Source: Chara braunii
Lineage: Eukaryota > Streptophyta > Charophyceae > Charales > Characeae
Assembly (NCBI GenBank): GCA_003427395.1
Contig: BFEA01000002.1
Coordinates: 3,178,595 to 3,225,291 of the forward strand
Reading direction: 5' to 3'
Length of the DNA: 46,697 nt
In this document: piece after piece, positions 20,915 to 32,310 of the stretch
Layout: each line of letters starts with the position of its first letter
Position numbering within the stretch: position 1 is the first letter of the stretch
The notes under the pieces: generated by a model
What the model saw: only the letters and a program-made list of their open reading frames with translations
What the model was told of the DNA's origin: nothing
Databases searched by the model: none
Program-made: the position numbers and the translations under genes

Positions 20915-21780
20915 GTGACCAGCACGGGTCGATGATAAGCACATGATCACACCAAAGGAAGCATTGATCTAGCACGGGTCGATTATAAGCACGTGAACAT
21001 GCACCTAAAGGGAGTACGGGTTCATGATTGGGCGTGAGAAAGACGGATCGATGATGGTCACGTGAGGCATGCGCTAGAGAAAGGCATGGATCGACGAAGG
21101 GCGCATGAGTATGGCTCAATGATAAGTACGTGAAAGTGCAACAGGGGGAACACGAATTTGCAGTGAGCCTGGAAAACATAAATCGATGATGAGCACACGA
21201 TCAAGCTTGAACGAAAAGCATGAGTCCACGATGAGTACGGAAATGGAATTGACACGGAGCACATGATCCTATACCAAATACTGATCAATGATGAGTACAT
21301 GATTAAGCACCGAGGAAGCACAGATCCCCGATGAGAATAACAACACACATCTAAGTTGAACCCTGATAAAAGAAAGCACTGATCCAGTACAGATTGATGA
21401 TAAGCACGTGATCGCGGGCTTAAGCTGAGCACATGATTAAGCTTCAACGAAAACATGAATGTACGATGAACACGAAAACTGAATCGATGTAGAGCACGTG
21501 AATCTGCCCCAGAAAAGATCGGATCATGAATGCGTACAAAGTACGGATCAAAGGTAAGCACGTACTCCTACCAAAGAAAAAACGGAAACGCTCTGAGTAC
21601 GAAAAAGTAGGTGACCATGCACCAAAGACGAGTGCAGATCCATGATGAGCACCGAGCACGGATCGATGATAAAACGTAACATTCCGTGAGAGCAGCACGG
21701 ATCTAAGTTGATTACGAAAAAAATTCTTAATCGCTAATGAGCACGTGATAGTGCATGAAAGAAGGTAGACATCCACAAAG
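20915..21780. repeat. Degenerate minisatellite with GATGATGAGCACGTGATC
   Basis: Variants of CACGGATCGATGATGAGCAC and GTGATCATGCACC recur about every 40-60 bp through roughly 860 bp. The CACGTG core is often preserved. ORFs across it (minus strand, Ser/Phe/His-rich) are read-through of the repeat. Confidence 0.7.
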
Positions 21781-24048
21781 TACGGGCAAAATCTTAGTTT
21801 GCCTGCATCCTTTCCTTTTTTTCCTGCTTTTTTTTTTTTTTTTTTTTTTTTTAAATCTTGCAGGAAAGTCTGGCTTAAGAGAACGTAAGAGAGTATCCTG
21901 CCTGAACTGAGTTTGCGCCTTACTCAAGTAGGTACAAAGAACGAATCCTTGTTTCTTTCTCATTATTTCCCTTTTCACTTCGCATTCCCTTAATAATGGT
22001 TTTGCTATTCTGCAAAAACGCCAAATTGGCTCGATGAGCAGTCGTCGTAAAGGTGGTATGAGAATAGAGAGATTACTTCTAATTAAGAAAAACTTGGCTC
22101 AGTACAGCAGGAGACCAGACTTAACAGACGTGTTGAAATCCATAAGCCGGATCAATAAAATTAAGTAGAGGGATGTGCTATTCAAAGTGGAAGGGTGCGT
22201 AGCTGAAAGTGATGACTAAACATTCGTGATGCTGATTTAGAAGTGGAAAAGCGAATAGCTTCAGGTCTTGATCCATGATTTATGAGGTAAGTCGGACCTT
22301 GCGTGCTCTAAAGTCTTGATGGGTGATGAAGGTACTAGTTCCTTCAGCCAGCCCGATATCAGATAATCCTCAAGATAAGTGGTTAAAACTGTCTATTCAC
22401 ATGACCTTCAGAGTGAGCGAAACCAGTTAGAGATACTGAATTTTAGGAGCGATAGTTGGCTTTGAAAGTCGCTTTGTCTTTCAGTAGAAGTTGAGAAGGT
22501 AGGGCTGGCAAGATATCATTCCTTAGCGAAAACTACGAAACAGTGATTAATCGAAAAAGCTATGTAATACTTGCAGAAGCCTTAAGTCATGTTGGTGGTT
22601 CGTCGTGAGGGTAGCGATAAAAGTGACAGTATGGTCGAAAGAAAAAGGCCCGAATCATCTCAGAGGTACTGCTTTCAAGGGAGGGAAGCTGGGATTGTAA
22701 AGGTGATCTAAGTGAATATAAAGAGGTGCTCGGAACTGCTCCCATTCCGCCTGGTGAGAAGTTAGGCGTCAGGCAATACTGATCAGTTCTACAACTTATA
22801 CTGCGAGACGAGGCTTCGCTATACAGGGAAAGAACCAAACAGAAATGAAAAAGCATTTATATCAAGGTATTAAACAACCTTCCTATTTGAGATAACTAAA
22901 GCAATCAGAATTACAACATAAGTAATTAGTGATAAACGAGAAACTGAGTGCCTGCAAATTATAGAGGAGCTTTAAGCTTAGGCTAGCAGTTCAAGGAGGA
23001 GTCAAAAGGTAATCCCGTTGATGAAGTCGAAGCTCTCGTTCCAGGAGATAAGCATGCTGTATCCTAGTAAAGGTACTGTAGTTCAGTAAAGGTGATGGGA
23101 TTCTTACGGTGACCTATCCAAGAGAAAAAGAGAGAGTTTTGAACACTCTGACGTTCACTCATTCATTCGGGTGAGATAGTTAGGTTGCCAGTAACCAATA
23201 AATGGCCTACGACTTTCGTTATAACTTAAGGTCCGGTCTTGAGAAACCTGATGCAACCTCCTTCTCAGAGAGGAGGAAGGGCTCCGAAAGCGTTCATCCA
23301 TAGGAAATAACTAGCAGAAAACTAGTTAGTGATCTAAGGAGGTTAACTAGAGTGCCTACTATTGCAGAAAGGCACTTAAGTTGTGCTAGTGATTCGTAAG
23401 AGTGATAGGATAATAGTGTTTATAGTAGCGGGGGATCACCTACCTGAGCTATGGTTGAGCTAGATCTTTAGTTGAGATACTGCGTCTTGAGAAATGATTA
23501 CGAGATTCTTAAGGTGATTGGTCGAAAAGAACGGGGTTGGAAAGTTCCGAACTTCCTTGTGAAGCTTCATTCGGCTGGGTGAAATGCTTAGATTTAACGG
23601 ATAAGCTCCAGAAGTTATTGATCAACGTAGAAGTTCTTATTAATACTTATATTGTGTACTTTAAATACGTCGTAGCCTCTATAATCCTAGAAAAGGTGCT
23701 GAAGAGATTACTAGTAATTCCTACCAAGGAGTTGGAACCTTCCTACATCTAAGATGATAAAAGCGACGGATTAGCGAGGAAGATACAGAAATCAGATAGA
23801 AACTCGGTTCTACTGGAGTTACGTTCAGTGGCGAGTACGACTAAATAACTTAAGGCGCTGAAGGCTTCCGAGCATTCTTAAGAGGTCGGCCTGAAAGCTT
23901 GCGAACGTGGAAAGTTCGAACCTGGAGATGAGAAAGGTGGAGGTCGTGGTTCAGTTATACCATTTGATTACTTAGCCCAAGAAAGTTGAGGTTTACATTA
24001 TAAGGCAATTGAGTATAGTAGGTTCGAGTCGTACCGGTGCGAGGTAGC
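21781..24048. other. Low-information DNA, no gene recognised
   Basis: A long T run lies at about 21829-21852. Degenerate copies of ATTCTTA(A)RAGGTG and CTAGTAAAGGTACTG recur (about 23062, 23099, 23509, 23680, 23876), suggesting a very old tandem repeat. A 71-codon ORF at 23537-23752 shows no domain. Confidence 0.45.
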
Positions 24049-24285
24049 TTAAAGGTAGGATAAGTATACCTGCGTTGCTTCAATAGCTATTCTTGCTCGA
24101 AAGGTCTTCTTAAAAGGTTTACGAGGTTTGCAACGATTTGCTGCCTGAGCTTCTTCCTCAGTCATCAGGGACAGAGATTGATCGGACTGTTCGAAAAGGT
24201 TTTCATGTTGGGTGGCTAAGGCATAGCCCGTTACAATGGAAGACAGCGCTGACCAAGAATGCATAGATTCCAGCGAGGAGTTCAT
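24049..24285 (-). CDS. 78-codon ORF, unrecognised, doubtful
   Basis: The sequence begins MNSSLESMHSWSALSS and ends in a basic segment (NRCKPRKPFKKTFRARIAI). It lies in DNA otherwise composed of repeats. A retroelement gag fragment is possible because of the acidic-then-basic composition, but nothing specific supports it. No promoter or splice context was seen. Confidence 0.15.
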   Translation of the reverse strand: MNSSLESMHSWSALSSIVTGYALATQHENLFEQSDQSLSLMTEEEAQAANRCKPRKPFKKTFRARIAIEATQVYLSYL

Positions 24286-25400
24286 GGCAACGGTGTGAAG
24301 GGGTGAAGATGGCGGGTGGGAGGTGGGAGGTAAAATGGAGCTCCTCTTTTCCGACTCGACAGCTAAAGGTGGTTGTTACGAAGAGTTTCAGAGTAAGGCG
24401 GGACGTTTACACTAGGGCTCAGGGTAGGCCGGTGCGGCCATCTAGGTGAGCGTTGTCGGCGCGAATACCCTTACAAGGGTATCCGCCCTGGTTTTTGCAG
24501 ATGACAGGAAAATGGGTTTGATTGAAATAAGTCGTGCGAGGCACGACCGCGTCCGGGACCCGCCCTGGTTAAGCTAGTGGGTGTGTGGGCGCACAGTATT
24601 AAGGCGCGCGTGTGATTTTTCTGATTGAGTGGGCGACCGGTCTAACCGACCTGCCCGGACCGTGTTACAGGCTCGATTAAGGGGTAAATGTCCGGTTCCT
24701 GGGCGGCACGTGCGACCTACGGTAGGGCTGGCACGCCGATAGGCGCGTGGGATGGCAACGGCGCGGTCCAAGCAGGTTGGCGCGGGTGCCTAGTGTTGGC
24801 ATGCCGGTTGTAGGAAGGAAAGAGAGGGCCCAGGTTGTTTTTCCCGGGCCTAGGCACTGCGCTGCATCACCTTCTATTGGTCTTCGCGCAGGCTAACTCC
24901 AGGCTTGGACTTGGCCCTATAGGTTATGGCATTGGAGTTTCATGACAGAGGTACGGGAATCGAGGCTTGTGGGCGACAACGCGAGCGCGAGTGGAGGAGA
25001 AACTGAGGGATTGAGGGTCCCGCAGGACTATCTTCCGTAGGTTTTGTAGGGGGAGTCCGATTGCAGGCCCGTTTCGCAAGGCAAAAGGGGCGCTGGTAGG
25101 TTCCGTGCCCCACCCCGTCAGTTCTCTTAGTTTTTTTTATGTTAATTTTTATCCGGGTCCTTTAATGCCTTTTCCTTTATTCGGGTTTCCTCCGGGTCTG
25201 GCAGCAGACCCAAGAGTTTAGCTTAGTGGGCACACCCTCGAACTGCTAGGTTACAGCCGTGTCGGGTCCAGGTGGGGGAGTCGTGACGGGGCAAAAGCCA
25301 GGTCCCTAGGCCCGCAAAACGGCGGTCCTTACATTCCAGTGGTAGGCCCTGTGCAGGGGCCGAGTGACCTTTGGAACGGCCGCGGGGCATTGCCCTGATT
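24286..25400. other. Non-coding, GC-rich, with shared palindrome
   Basis: GTTGTCGG, then the palindrome ATACCCTT-AC-AAGGGTAT (24465-24482), matches 18447-18481. The rest has short stems such as CGACCGGTC. No gene. Confidence 0.45.
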
Positions 25401-25401
25401 T

Positions 25402-25490
25402 AGTCCTTCGGGACATCTGTTAAAATTGGAACGATACGTAAAAGATTAGCGTGGCCCTGCGCAGGGGTGACGTGCGAAGATTAAGGAGGG
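25402..25490 (+). pseudogene. U6 snRNA copy, diverged, near full length
   Basis: GTCCTTCGGGACATCTGTTA, AAATTGGAACGATACGTAAA, AGATTAGCGTGGCCCTGCGC and AGGGGTGACGTGC follow U6 in order: the 5' stem-loop, the ACAGA-box region (here ACGTAAAAGA, so the ACAGAGA box is damaged), AGATTAGC, and the internal stem-loop. The 3' end beyond about 25490 does not match, and no T-run terminator, TATA box at -30 or A-tail is evident. A decayed copy rather than a gene. Confidence 0.8.
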
Positions 25491-25929
25491 GCAAGGGGTA
25501 TTTGAGCTCCTTACCTGTCGTCTGCGGGTTGCATCCGCCGTCCAACCGCCCCGCGGGTAGCCGGACCACTATCCGCTGCCGGGCCGCGAGTAGTCGGTCG
25601 TGGAAAGGAAGAAACTTGTGAGCCAAGTCCGAATCTGGGCGGAAAGTCGCACCGGGGGGGGGGGGGGACGGTCGGCGAGTAGCGGGGAGCCAGGCGGAGG
25701 GGCAGCGGGCACTGCGTAGAGGTACAGTCGGCAGCGGAGGCGACAGCGCAGTGGGGTCGAGCGCTTGGGCAGTGGCGAACAGGCGGTCAAGGGAGTAAGA
25801 AGGGAAAGGCGGTAAGGAGAGACAACAACCACTGTAGCGCCAGTATCAAGCCGAGGTAAGTAAGGGAAGAGGGAGAGAGTCAGGGCGTACCTTTGTACTC
25901 GGTCCGTTCGAAGGAAGGCGGAGCCGGTG

Positions 25930-26560
25930 AAGAGGAGGAGACGAACGAAGTAGGGAGAGAAAGTAAAGTGAACCTGGGCGACGAATCACGCCAGGTGCAT
26001 GCACAAAGAAGGGGGAGATGGCGGGGAGGAAATGGTGGGATCCGCCCGTTTCTTGACGAAATCGGAAGGGGAAGGAGCCTTTTCGGGGGTTTTTTAGTAA
26101 GGCGAGCACGGATATGAGGTTAGTTTGGTTGATTAGACAGTAGGATAAGAGGTTAGTAGGAAGAAGCCTGCGAGGAGCCCATGGTGGGAAAAGAGCGGGG
26201 GAGAATAAGGAAATGTTATCTCCCTCGTTTCTGACTTGATTCATATGGGGGAGGGCACGATTTAGACATTTTTTGACAGGGCGAGTTCGGGTATGGTGTT
26301 AGTTTTGGCGTTAGATTAGTGGAGAGGAGGTTAGTAACGAAATGGGGTGCGTCGAGCTATGGCCGACGTGAGAGAAAACGGAAGAAAACACATCCCGCTC
26401 GTTACTTAATGGAATCGAGCGGGGGAGGACTCAGAATGGGGGTTTTTGGCTATAGCGACCCCATTTATGCAATCAGAATTAGTAGTGGGTTAGTAAATAA
26501 GAAGTTAATAGGAGAATAGTGTGCGCGGTGATGTCGGGAGTGGGAGAGAAGGAGAGGTTG
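25930..26560. repeat. ~175-bp tandem array, three diverged units
   Basis: Homologous points are CCCGTTTCTTGACGAAATCGG (in part, about 26046), CCTCGTTTCTGACTTGATTC (about 26222) and CGCTCGTTACTTAATGGAAT (about 26396), each followed by a G-rich run and GGTTTTTT/CATTTTTTG/GGTTTTTGG, then GGTTAGTA. Steps are about 175 bp. Minus-strand ORFs here are read-through. Confidence 0.7.
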
Positions 26561-27764
26561 TCAGTCAGTCGAGGAACTTGGGTGAAGAGGGGATTCGGGA
26601 GGGAAGACTTGAATTCTGAGTGAGTAGATTTAAGCTGCGAAGTGGGCCGGGCTGCGTGGCTGCAGGCTATGTGAGAGAGGGGAAGGGACAAAATCTGAAC
26701 GAATCTTTTCGCGTTTTAGCGAAAGATTCATTTTGATAAAGGTGGTCAGTTCCTAGCATGCTGAATGTGCGACTAGGCGGCATACGTCTGGCGGGGAATT
26801 TGATCGGATGCCCGCCGTACTCGGGGGAGAGCAGCTTGAGGGGAGCCGTACGAGTTGGGGACTTACCAATTGGCCGGTGCGTGGTTCCGATTACCGAAAG
26901 AAGTAGCCTTGCTCCGTATTTCCCCGGAGGTGGATGAGCGGCAATGCATCGCCCCTCGTGTTGGCGGAAGATCCATTCCGAGGTGCTGCCCGCTCCGGTT
27001 GTAGTGATCCTCCTGTGCCTTAGTCACCACTGGCTTTCAGACGAGCGTGGCCGTGGAAACGCTGCGCACGCAGAGAAAACCAGAAGAAGAGGGGAAGTGG
27101 TTGCTATGGGATTGAAGACCGCCAGCTAACCTGTGTGCAAAGCCGCGAGGGAGCTAGTCGTGTTGTTGAAGAGTCTGCCCGCTGGTCGGGCGTCACGGCT
27201 GTAGAGCCCAGATCTATGTGCCTGCTGCTTTCCTACTAAGCTACTGCTACATGTGCACCCAGGCGTCTTTGGTTCTGGCCAGCTGTTAAAGTATTGTGTT
27301 GAGTGTTGCGGTCTGACGTCACGAGCTGGTACACCGAAGAAGGTGGCTGCTGCAGGCAGTTCCGGGCTTGTTGCTGTGTGTTCCGCTGCCTATCTCAGCA
27401 ACACTTTCAGCGACAGCCAATATTGAGCTTACTGTGTACTGGGCTGTTGGGCTGATCTGAGTACGGTCGTTTGGGGACCGTACGACTGCAGGTCCACTTT
27501 NNNNNNNNNNNNNNNNNNNNNNNNNNNNNNNNNNNNNNNNNNNNNNNNNNNNNNNNNNNNNNNNNNNNNNNNNNNNNNNNNNNNNNNNNNNNNNNAAACG
27601 AAGGTGTAGCGTGAAAGGAAGGGGGATGAGTGGAACTACAATGGGGTTGTTGCCGCAACCTGGAGGAGTGGTTGCAAAGGAGATTATTGTTGTGACTTAG
27701 GGAGTCGTCAGAGGACCAACACTTGACAGTTTGACTTCTGAAGACTTATCAAGCTGTTAATCTT
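26561..27764. other. Upstream part of block B with gap
   Basis: No gene. TGTTGGCGGAAGATCC near 26957 matches block A. A 95-N assembly gap is at 27501-27595. Short ORFs show no domain. Confidence 0.5.
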
Positions 27765-28294
27765 GGCCACCGTTGCGGGGCCCTCAGGCGAATCAAGATA
27801 TCAAGGCCCTCTCCTGCGAGTCTGAGCGCACCACTCTTGGATCTGAGAGTCTCAAATTTATCTCCTCCTACCTTTCTTACTCTAAGTCTCGTCTATTGGT
27901 GCTGAGAGGAAGGCGGCAGGCGGGATTGCAACCCGTAATCTGCGCCAAGGCCTCTGTGGGAGGTCGCCCCACCGATTGCGGGAGCTCTGCCGGAGCCTAG
28001 GCGAGGCTCTGGAGGCAGGGAATTGAAAGGTAACCTTTTGCGTTCCCTTTATATACCCTGGTATAACCCCCACTTGTACGACTTGCTATGTTTGACTGAG
28101 TGTACTGCATGCACCCCTATTTTGACGTTGGTCTGGTTGACAGGACACAACTCAGATTAAGTAAAGGAATGTTTGTGCAATCTCAGTTTCAGTTTTTGTT
28201 GATTGCCTGAAGGCAGATTGTGAACATAAGGGGTTGCATCTGGGGGAAGGGTGGGTGAAAAGTGGTTTTGCTTGAGCTTGGAAGGGTCTTATGG

Positions 28295-29109
28295 GGTCAG
28301 ACCAGTTCCATAAGATTGGACGGCCTGACCGCTGTGTTTTATTTTTTGAATTGCATGGAGAGTCAGACCAGTTCCATAAGATTTGACGGTCTGATGACTC
28401 TGAATTGTGAGGGCTTGACTGTGGCTGATTTTTCANGAGAGTCAGACCAGTTCCATAAGATTTGACGGTCTGATGACTCTGAATTGTGAGGGCTTGACTG
28501 TGGCTGATTTTTCAGGGGCCAAACCTGTACCGTAAGATTGGAGGGTTTGGTTGCCATGTTTGATTGGGGTTTGTTTTGTTTCTTTTGTTTCTGATCGAGG
28601 AGGTCTGAGCAAGTCCATAAGATTGGACGGTTCAGCCCCCCTCTTGTTTTATTATGAGGGGATAATCCTTGCTGAGGGCAGGGTATGTCAATAAGATTGG
28701 ACGGCCTTGGACTCATGCCATACACAGTAGATCAGAGAGAAACGAACCTGGCAAAGGACCAGATGTGTTCCATAAGATTGGACGGTCTGGCCCAATGCCT
28801 CGCATATGTTGGAACCCAAAAGGTTAAATTTTGGCTATATTTTATATTATCCTATTTATGAACAGGCTAGTCAGGCATGGGTTCCATAAGATTGGACGGT
28901 CTGGCTATAGCTTATCATGAAATGAAGAGAGTATAACTAAGAGTATAATTTAAGGTAACCCAGGGCAAGCTGGGCCTTGTTCTAAGATGAACCGCTCAGT
29001 CTTATGCCCAACTTTTGAATACTAAGCTCAGAGAAGTATATATAATTTGGATATTAAACAGTTCTGGCGACTAAGCCTTGTTCTAAGATGAACGGCCTAG
29101 TCATATGCC
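28295..29109. repeat. Array B: nine stem-loops, different core from array A
   Basis: Seven copies carry GTTCCATAAGATTGGACGG or a variant, with GUUCCAU/AUUGGAC pairing around an AAG loop. The outer stems vary: GGTCAG/CTGACC (28295-28330), GTCAGACC/GGTCTGA(T)GAC (28358-28400), CCAAACC/GGTTTGG (28517-28555), 28597-28643, 28674-28714, CCAGA/TCTGG (28756-28793), GGCTAG/CTATAGC (28865-28911). The last two (28966-29002, 29066-29109) instead carry TTGTTCTAAGATGAAC, closer to array A. A tenth copy (28437-28479) is an exact duplicate next to an N. Confidence 0.85.
28361..28514. repeat. Exact 75-bp duplicate around a single N
   Basis: 28361-28435 and 28440-28514 are identical as far as can be read, separated by NGAG(A). 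A single N between identical segments looks like a contig join rather than biology. Confidence 0.7.
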
Positions 29110-29140
29110 CAAAAGGAAGAGAGAAGTAGTTGTGCAACCT

Positions 29141-30134
29141 GTTCGTGTATACTCATTGGCTGAGTCAGGCAAGAGAGAAGGAGTTATGGGTCAGGCGGCG
29201 AGATCACGAGCGCGACACGGCCAGTAAACTTGGGGTCTTGGTAACGTGAAGCGGCACGTGGGCAGAGGACTAGCCCCGGTTAGCCTTCGGGAATCCGTGT
29301 ACGGGCCTCATTATCCCGGACGTCGGGTAGCCTATGGGTAGGATACTGGACCTCCTCCGCGCGCGCGTCGTTTGGGCTTATCCACCCCCGTTCCATTTTT
29401 GAAGGCCACCAGCTAATGGGGGTTGGGGTGAGTCCCCTTTTTGCGTTTTCATAGTTGGACGTTATAGTCCGTGGCGGCCGTCAAAGTCAAACCCCTTGAT
29501 GTTCGACCGTCACGACAACTTAAAGCTGTCTACTCAACCCCTCTGCACAGGGTGCAGAAGAGGGTGTGGTCTCCAACCGCGCACGACGGTTGTCCAGCGT
29601 CGAGAGATTAACCCTCAAGGCGTGTGTCAGCCGACACCTGAGTGTCGAATGCGACCCTCGAAATTAACGAGGGCCGCACGATTATGGGCACGACATAATA
29701 CGTCATCATTGCGACTGCTTGCGTAGGTTTGCATTGCGAGTCGATAGGAGTTAGCCCTGCGTCCGCGCGGTTTTTTATACTAAGTCTCGCGCGCGGCGCC
29801 CATCCAATTTCCGCATCGGAAAGTTATGGGTTGGTTACCGAGGGACTAGGAGCGTTGTCGCGTTGTTCGTGTTGTGTCGTTTGTGCAATGTGTGCGCACG
29901 TATGTATTGTTTTTGTGTTCGTAGAGTGGTGTGCGTGTGGTGTGTGGGATGCGTCCTAGTTGACCGACGTTGAGCCACGCTTGGGACTTCAGCCCCCCAA
30001 GATGTCGGCCCGCGTGCGGGTCCGATAGGCGTATTACCGCGCGTACGCCCTATGCTACAGTGAACGAGAAACGCCCTTGGCTGGTCCACCTCTACGATTG
30101 CAACCGAGTAGCTTTCGTACTGTGGACTGGTGGC
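29141..30134. other. Non-coding, GC-rich part of block B
   Basis: No gene recognised. TG/GT-rich text at 29860-29945 gives Cys/Val-rich open frames that are not convincing. Confidence 0.45.
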
Positions 30135-30360
30135 TAGACGGGGATACGCCCACCGAAGGGAGGTGACAACTCCCGTAAGGTGGAGGTAAGTCGTGCCTCG
30201 CGTAGGCCCTATCCTGTCGTAGGGGCTTGCGAGAGGTATGGCTGGCGCACTCAGCCGGAGCGGCCTAAGGAAGCTCCATTTGTGTGTCCGTGACGAGGTT
30301 GGTCCAACTCCTGCATGACGCGGCCGAGAGGGTCCCGCGTTGCCACGTGCGGTGCCGGAC
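30135..30360. repeat. Block shared with 20635-20880
   Basis: Contains AACTCCCGTAAGGTGGAGGT, CCTCGCGTAGGCCCTATCC, CCTGTCGTAGGGG, and GCGAGAGGTATGGC in the same order as the other copy. See the entry at 20635. Confidence 0.65.
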
Positions 30361-30689
30361 CGATGCGCTCGACAGCGTAGCGATTAGGTTCGCAACAGAC
30401 CGTTGTTCGGCAAGAAAGATCAACTAGCGATGGGTGGGGCAGCAGTCGCCCAAAATCAAGTCATCCTAAGTTACGAAACACCTTCTAGCCGTAACTTACT
30501 TTCACCGAAAGAAGAAAAGACAAAATAGAAAGCGTCAAGGTAAAATTTTCGCAACTTACCTGGAAAGGAAAGCTATGGAAGTGAAAAGGATTATCCTGAT
30601 TACGGATCTTGCCACTTTCGAGCTGGTGAACGAGTTTTACCATACTGTGAGGTGACTGACTGAAGCCGACTGTAATGTTGCAGGTACGG

Positions 30690-31077
30690 AGAACGGAGCG
30701 GCGCCGCAGTCGCAGACGGGGAGCAAGCCAAGGACAAAAGAGCAGGTCCGACCAATGAAACCTTGCTAGAAATAGCAAGTCCTCGGTTATTTTTGGACGG
30801 GCCCTCCCAAGGTGTGAATTTCTGCCTTGCGCCTTCCTTGCCTGATTCGGCCCAATACTGGCCACCCCTATACGGGGTTCAGTCCGATGGGACTGCTGCG
30901 GTAGTTCAGGCCCCAATGAGCCTTGTTGAAATAAGGGAGCCCAGGGGTGCCTCGGACCCCAATATTCAGCTGCCGTGTTATTCAAGCCTCCAAGAAGAAG
31001 AACCTGGTCCTCAGGAGTACCCTGGTGCGGATGATATGTCAGCAAGGACTGCCAATTTAGTAGCTTCTCCAGGGTAA
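30690..31077 (+). pseudogene. Possible gag-like or host coding remnant
   Basis: Two plus-strand frames join into one sense. The first ends in SQTGSKPRTKEQVRPMKPC before a TAG; the second is open from about 30735 to 31077 (NETLLEIASPRLFLDGPS ... QEEEPGPQEYPG). It lies just downstream of block B, where a gag would be expected if block B is a 5' leader. A 186-codon minus-strand ORF (30485-31045) overlaps it and could be the real one instead. No domain was recognised in either. Confidence 0.2.
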
Positions 31078-31201
31078 TTCGTAATCTTCCCTATTTTCCG
31101 AGACCACTGCAATTCTGCCAGTATCAGCCCCAAGTACGGCGACCATCCGACTGCCAAGTCGCCTAGTCCAATAGGAGAGAAGGGTCTATGCCTTCTATGG
31201 T

Positions 31202-31428
31202 GGGATCCGAAAACCACACTGTAACTGGGCTGTAGTGTAGTGGTGGGATTAGACCCTAAAGGCCGAAACCACCAGCACCTCCACGTTTTTAGGCCGTTAA
31301 CGGGGTGGCTGAATCGGTGCGCTGTGCGGGTTCATGTGCGTTTGGATCAGAGCCTCCCCAGAGGGGGCCTAAGGGTCTGATCCCACCACTACACTACAGC
31401 CCAGTTACACTGTAGTTTTGGGATCCCA
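31202..31428. repeat. ~227-bp foldback (MITE-like) with ~62-bp arms
   Basis: Left arm 31202-31263 (GGGATCCGAAAACCACACTG, then TAACTGGGCTGTAGTGTAGT) and right arm 31367-31428 are inverted repeats with few mismatches. More pieces of the same arm lie at 31433-31472 (minus) and 31843-31873 (plus: GTAGTGTAGTGGTGGGATCA), so a second, larger foldback spans about 31430-31873. Confidence 0.75.
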
Positions 31429-31873
31429 CAACGTGTTACACTGTAGTTTCGGGATCCCACCACTACACTACGGTTGTGGAGTTCGCCGAAATATTTTGCA
31501 CGCATTTCGTAGCACGCCCGCGAAGGGCTCGAGCAAAGTTACTACATTTTTTGTGTAGACGGTTTGGGCACAACGGCCGCGAAAAAGATGGAACAATTTT
31601 TTTTTTTTTTTTTTTTTTTTCAGTTGTCCGTCCAGCCCGTTAGGAACGTCCGAGGTCCACATGCGCGTGTGACATGTCGTCTGGCGGTACAACGGAAATG
31701 TCTGCCCTAAAAATGCAGCCCACGGAAAGTCGCCGCGGGTCCAGGAAAACCACCGAGAAAGTCGGTGTCGTCGGATCCGCTTTCTGTAGCCGGGCCCGTA
31801 GCTGACGCTGGCACTATTGTAGTGCTTTTTCGTCACTACTTGCGTAGTGTAGTGGTGGGATCAGACCCTAAGA

Positions 31874-32279
31874 GGGGTAGCCGTTGGCAAGAACTCTACC
31901 GGAGGATGCTCCGTAGAGGGGCCTTGACGAAATTCCTGAAGTTCTGGGCGTTTTCAATTTTGGGAGGCAGCGCGGGAAAGAACCGCCCCTCAACACCCGA
32001 CCTCGACTTTTGTTTTCCTCCCCCACCACTTGCCTTCTCTGCTCTCGGACTACACTATTCTCGACTTTGACGTCGCTACTCTCCTCTACGCTTCTACGCT
32101 GTAGACTTCGACTTTTTTTTTTTTTTTCCTCTCAATTTTTTCCTCACACTACCTACCTACCACTACTCCTACCTATAGGCATACGGGGAAACCCGTAGCA
32201 TACCAGAGCCGTGTTTTTACGGCCCCTCGAGCCTGCAGGATACCGGCCATGTAGACTTCGACTTTGCTATGCTACTACG

Positions 32280-32310
<31 letters not shown>

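Larger units (their letters stand above)
27765..29140 (+). mobile_element. LTR-like block B (related to block A)
   Basis: The order of landmarks is the same as block A (15745-17010), including a TATA-like box at 28049-28056, the GGAGCTCTGCCGGAG...CTCTGGAGGCAGGG motif, TCAGTTTTTGTTGATTG, the stem-loop array, and the trailing ATATGCCCAA...GAAGTAGTTGTGCAACCTGTTC. Judged by eye it is clearly diverged from block A. Element boundaries were not found. Confidence 0.55.

Noticed and set aside
21058-21776. Minus-strand ORFs of 110-167 codons (Ser/Phe/His-rich)
   Set aside because: Cover the GATGAGCACGTG minisatellite; periodic translation.
25846-26244. 132-codon minus-strand ORF
   Set aside because: Spans units of the 175-bp tandem array and has no domain.
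28392-28480. CTGATGA near array B as a hammerhead core
   Set aside because: No GAAA at the right distance and no stem II; it is part of the stem-loop's outer arm.
30485-31045. 186-codon minus-strand ORF
   Set aside because: No recognisable domain; it overlaps the opposite-strand remnant and neither can be preferred firmly.
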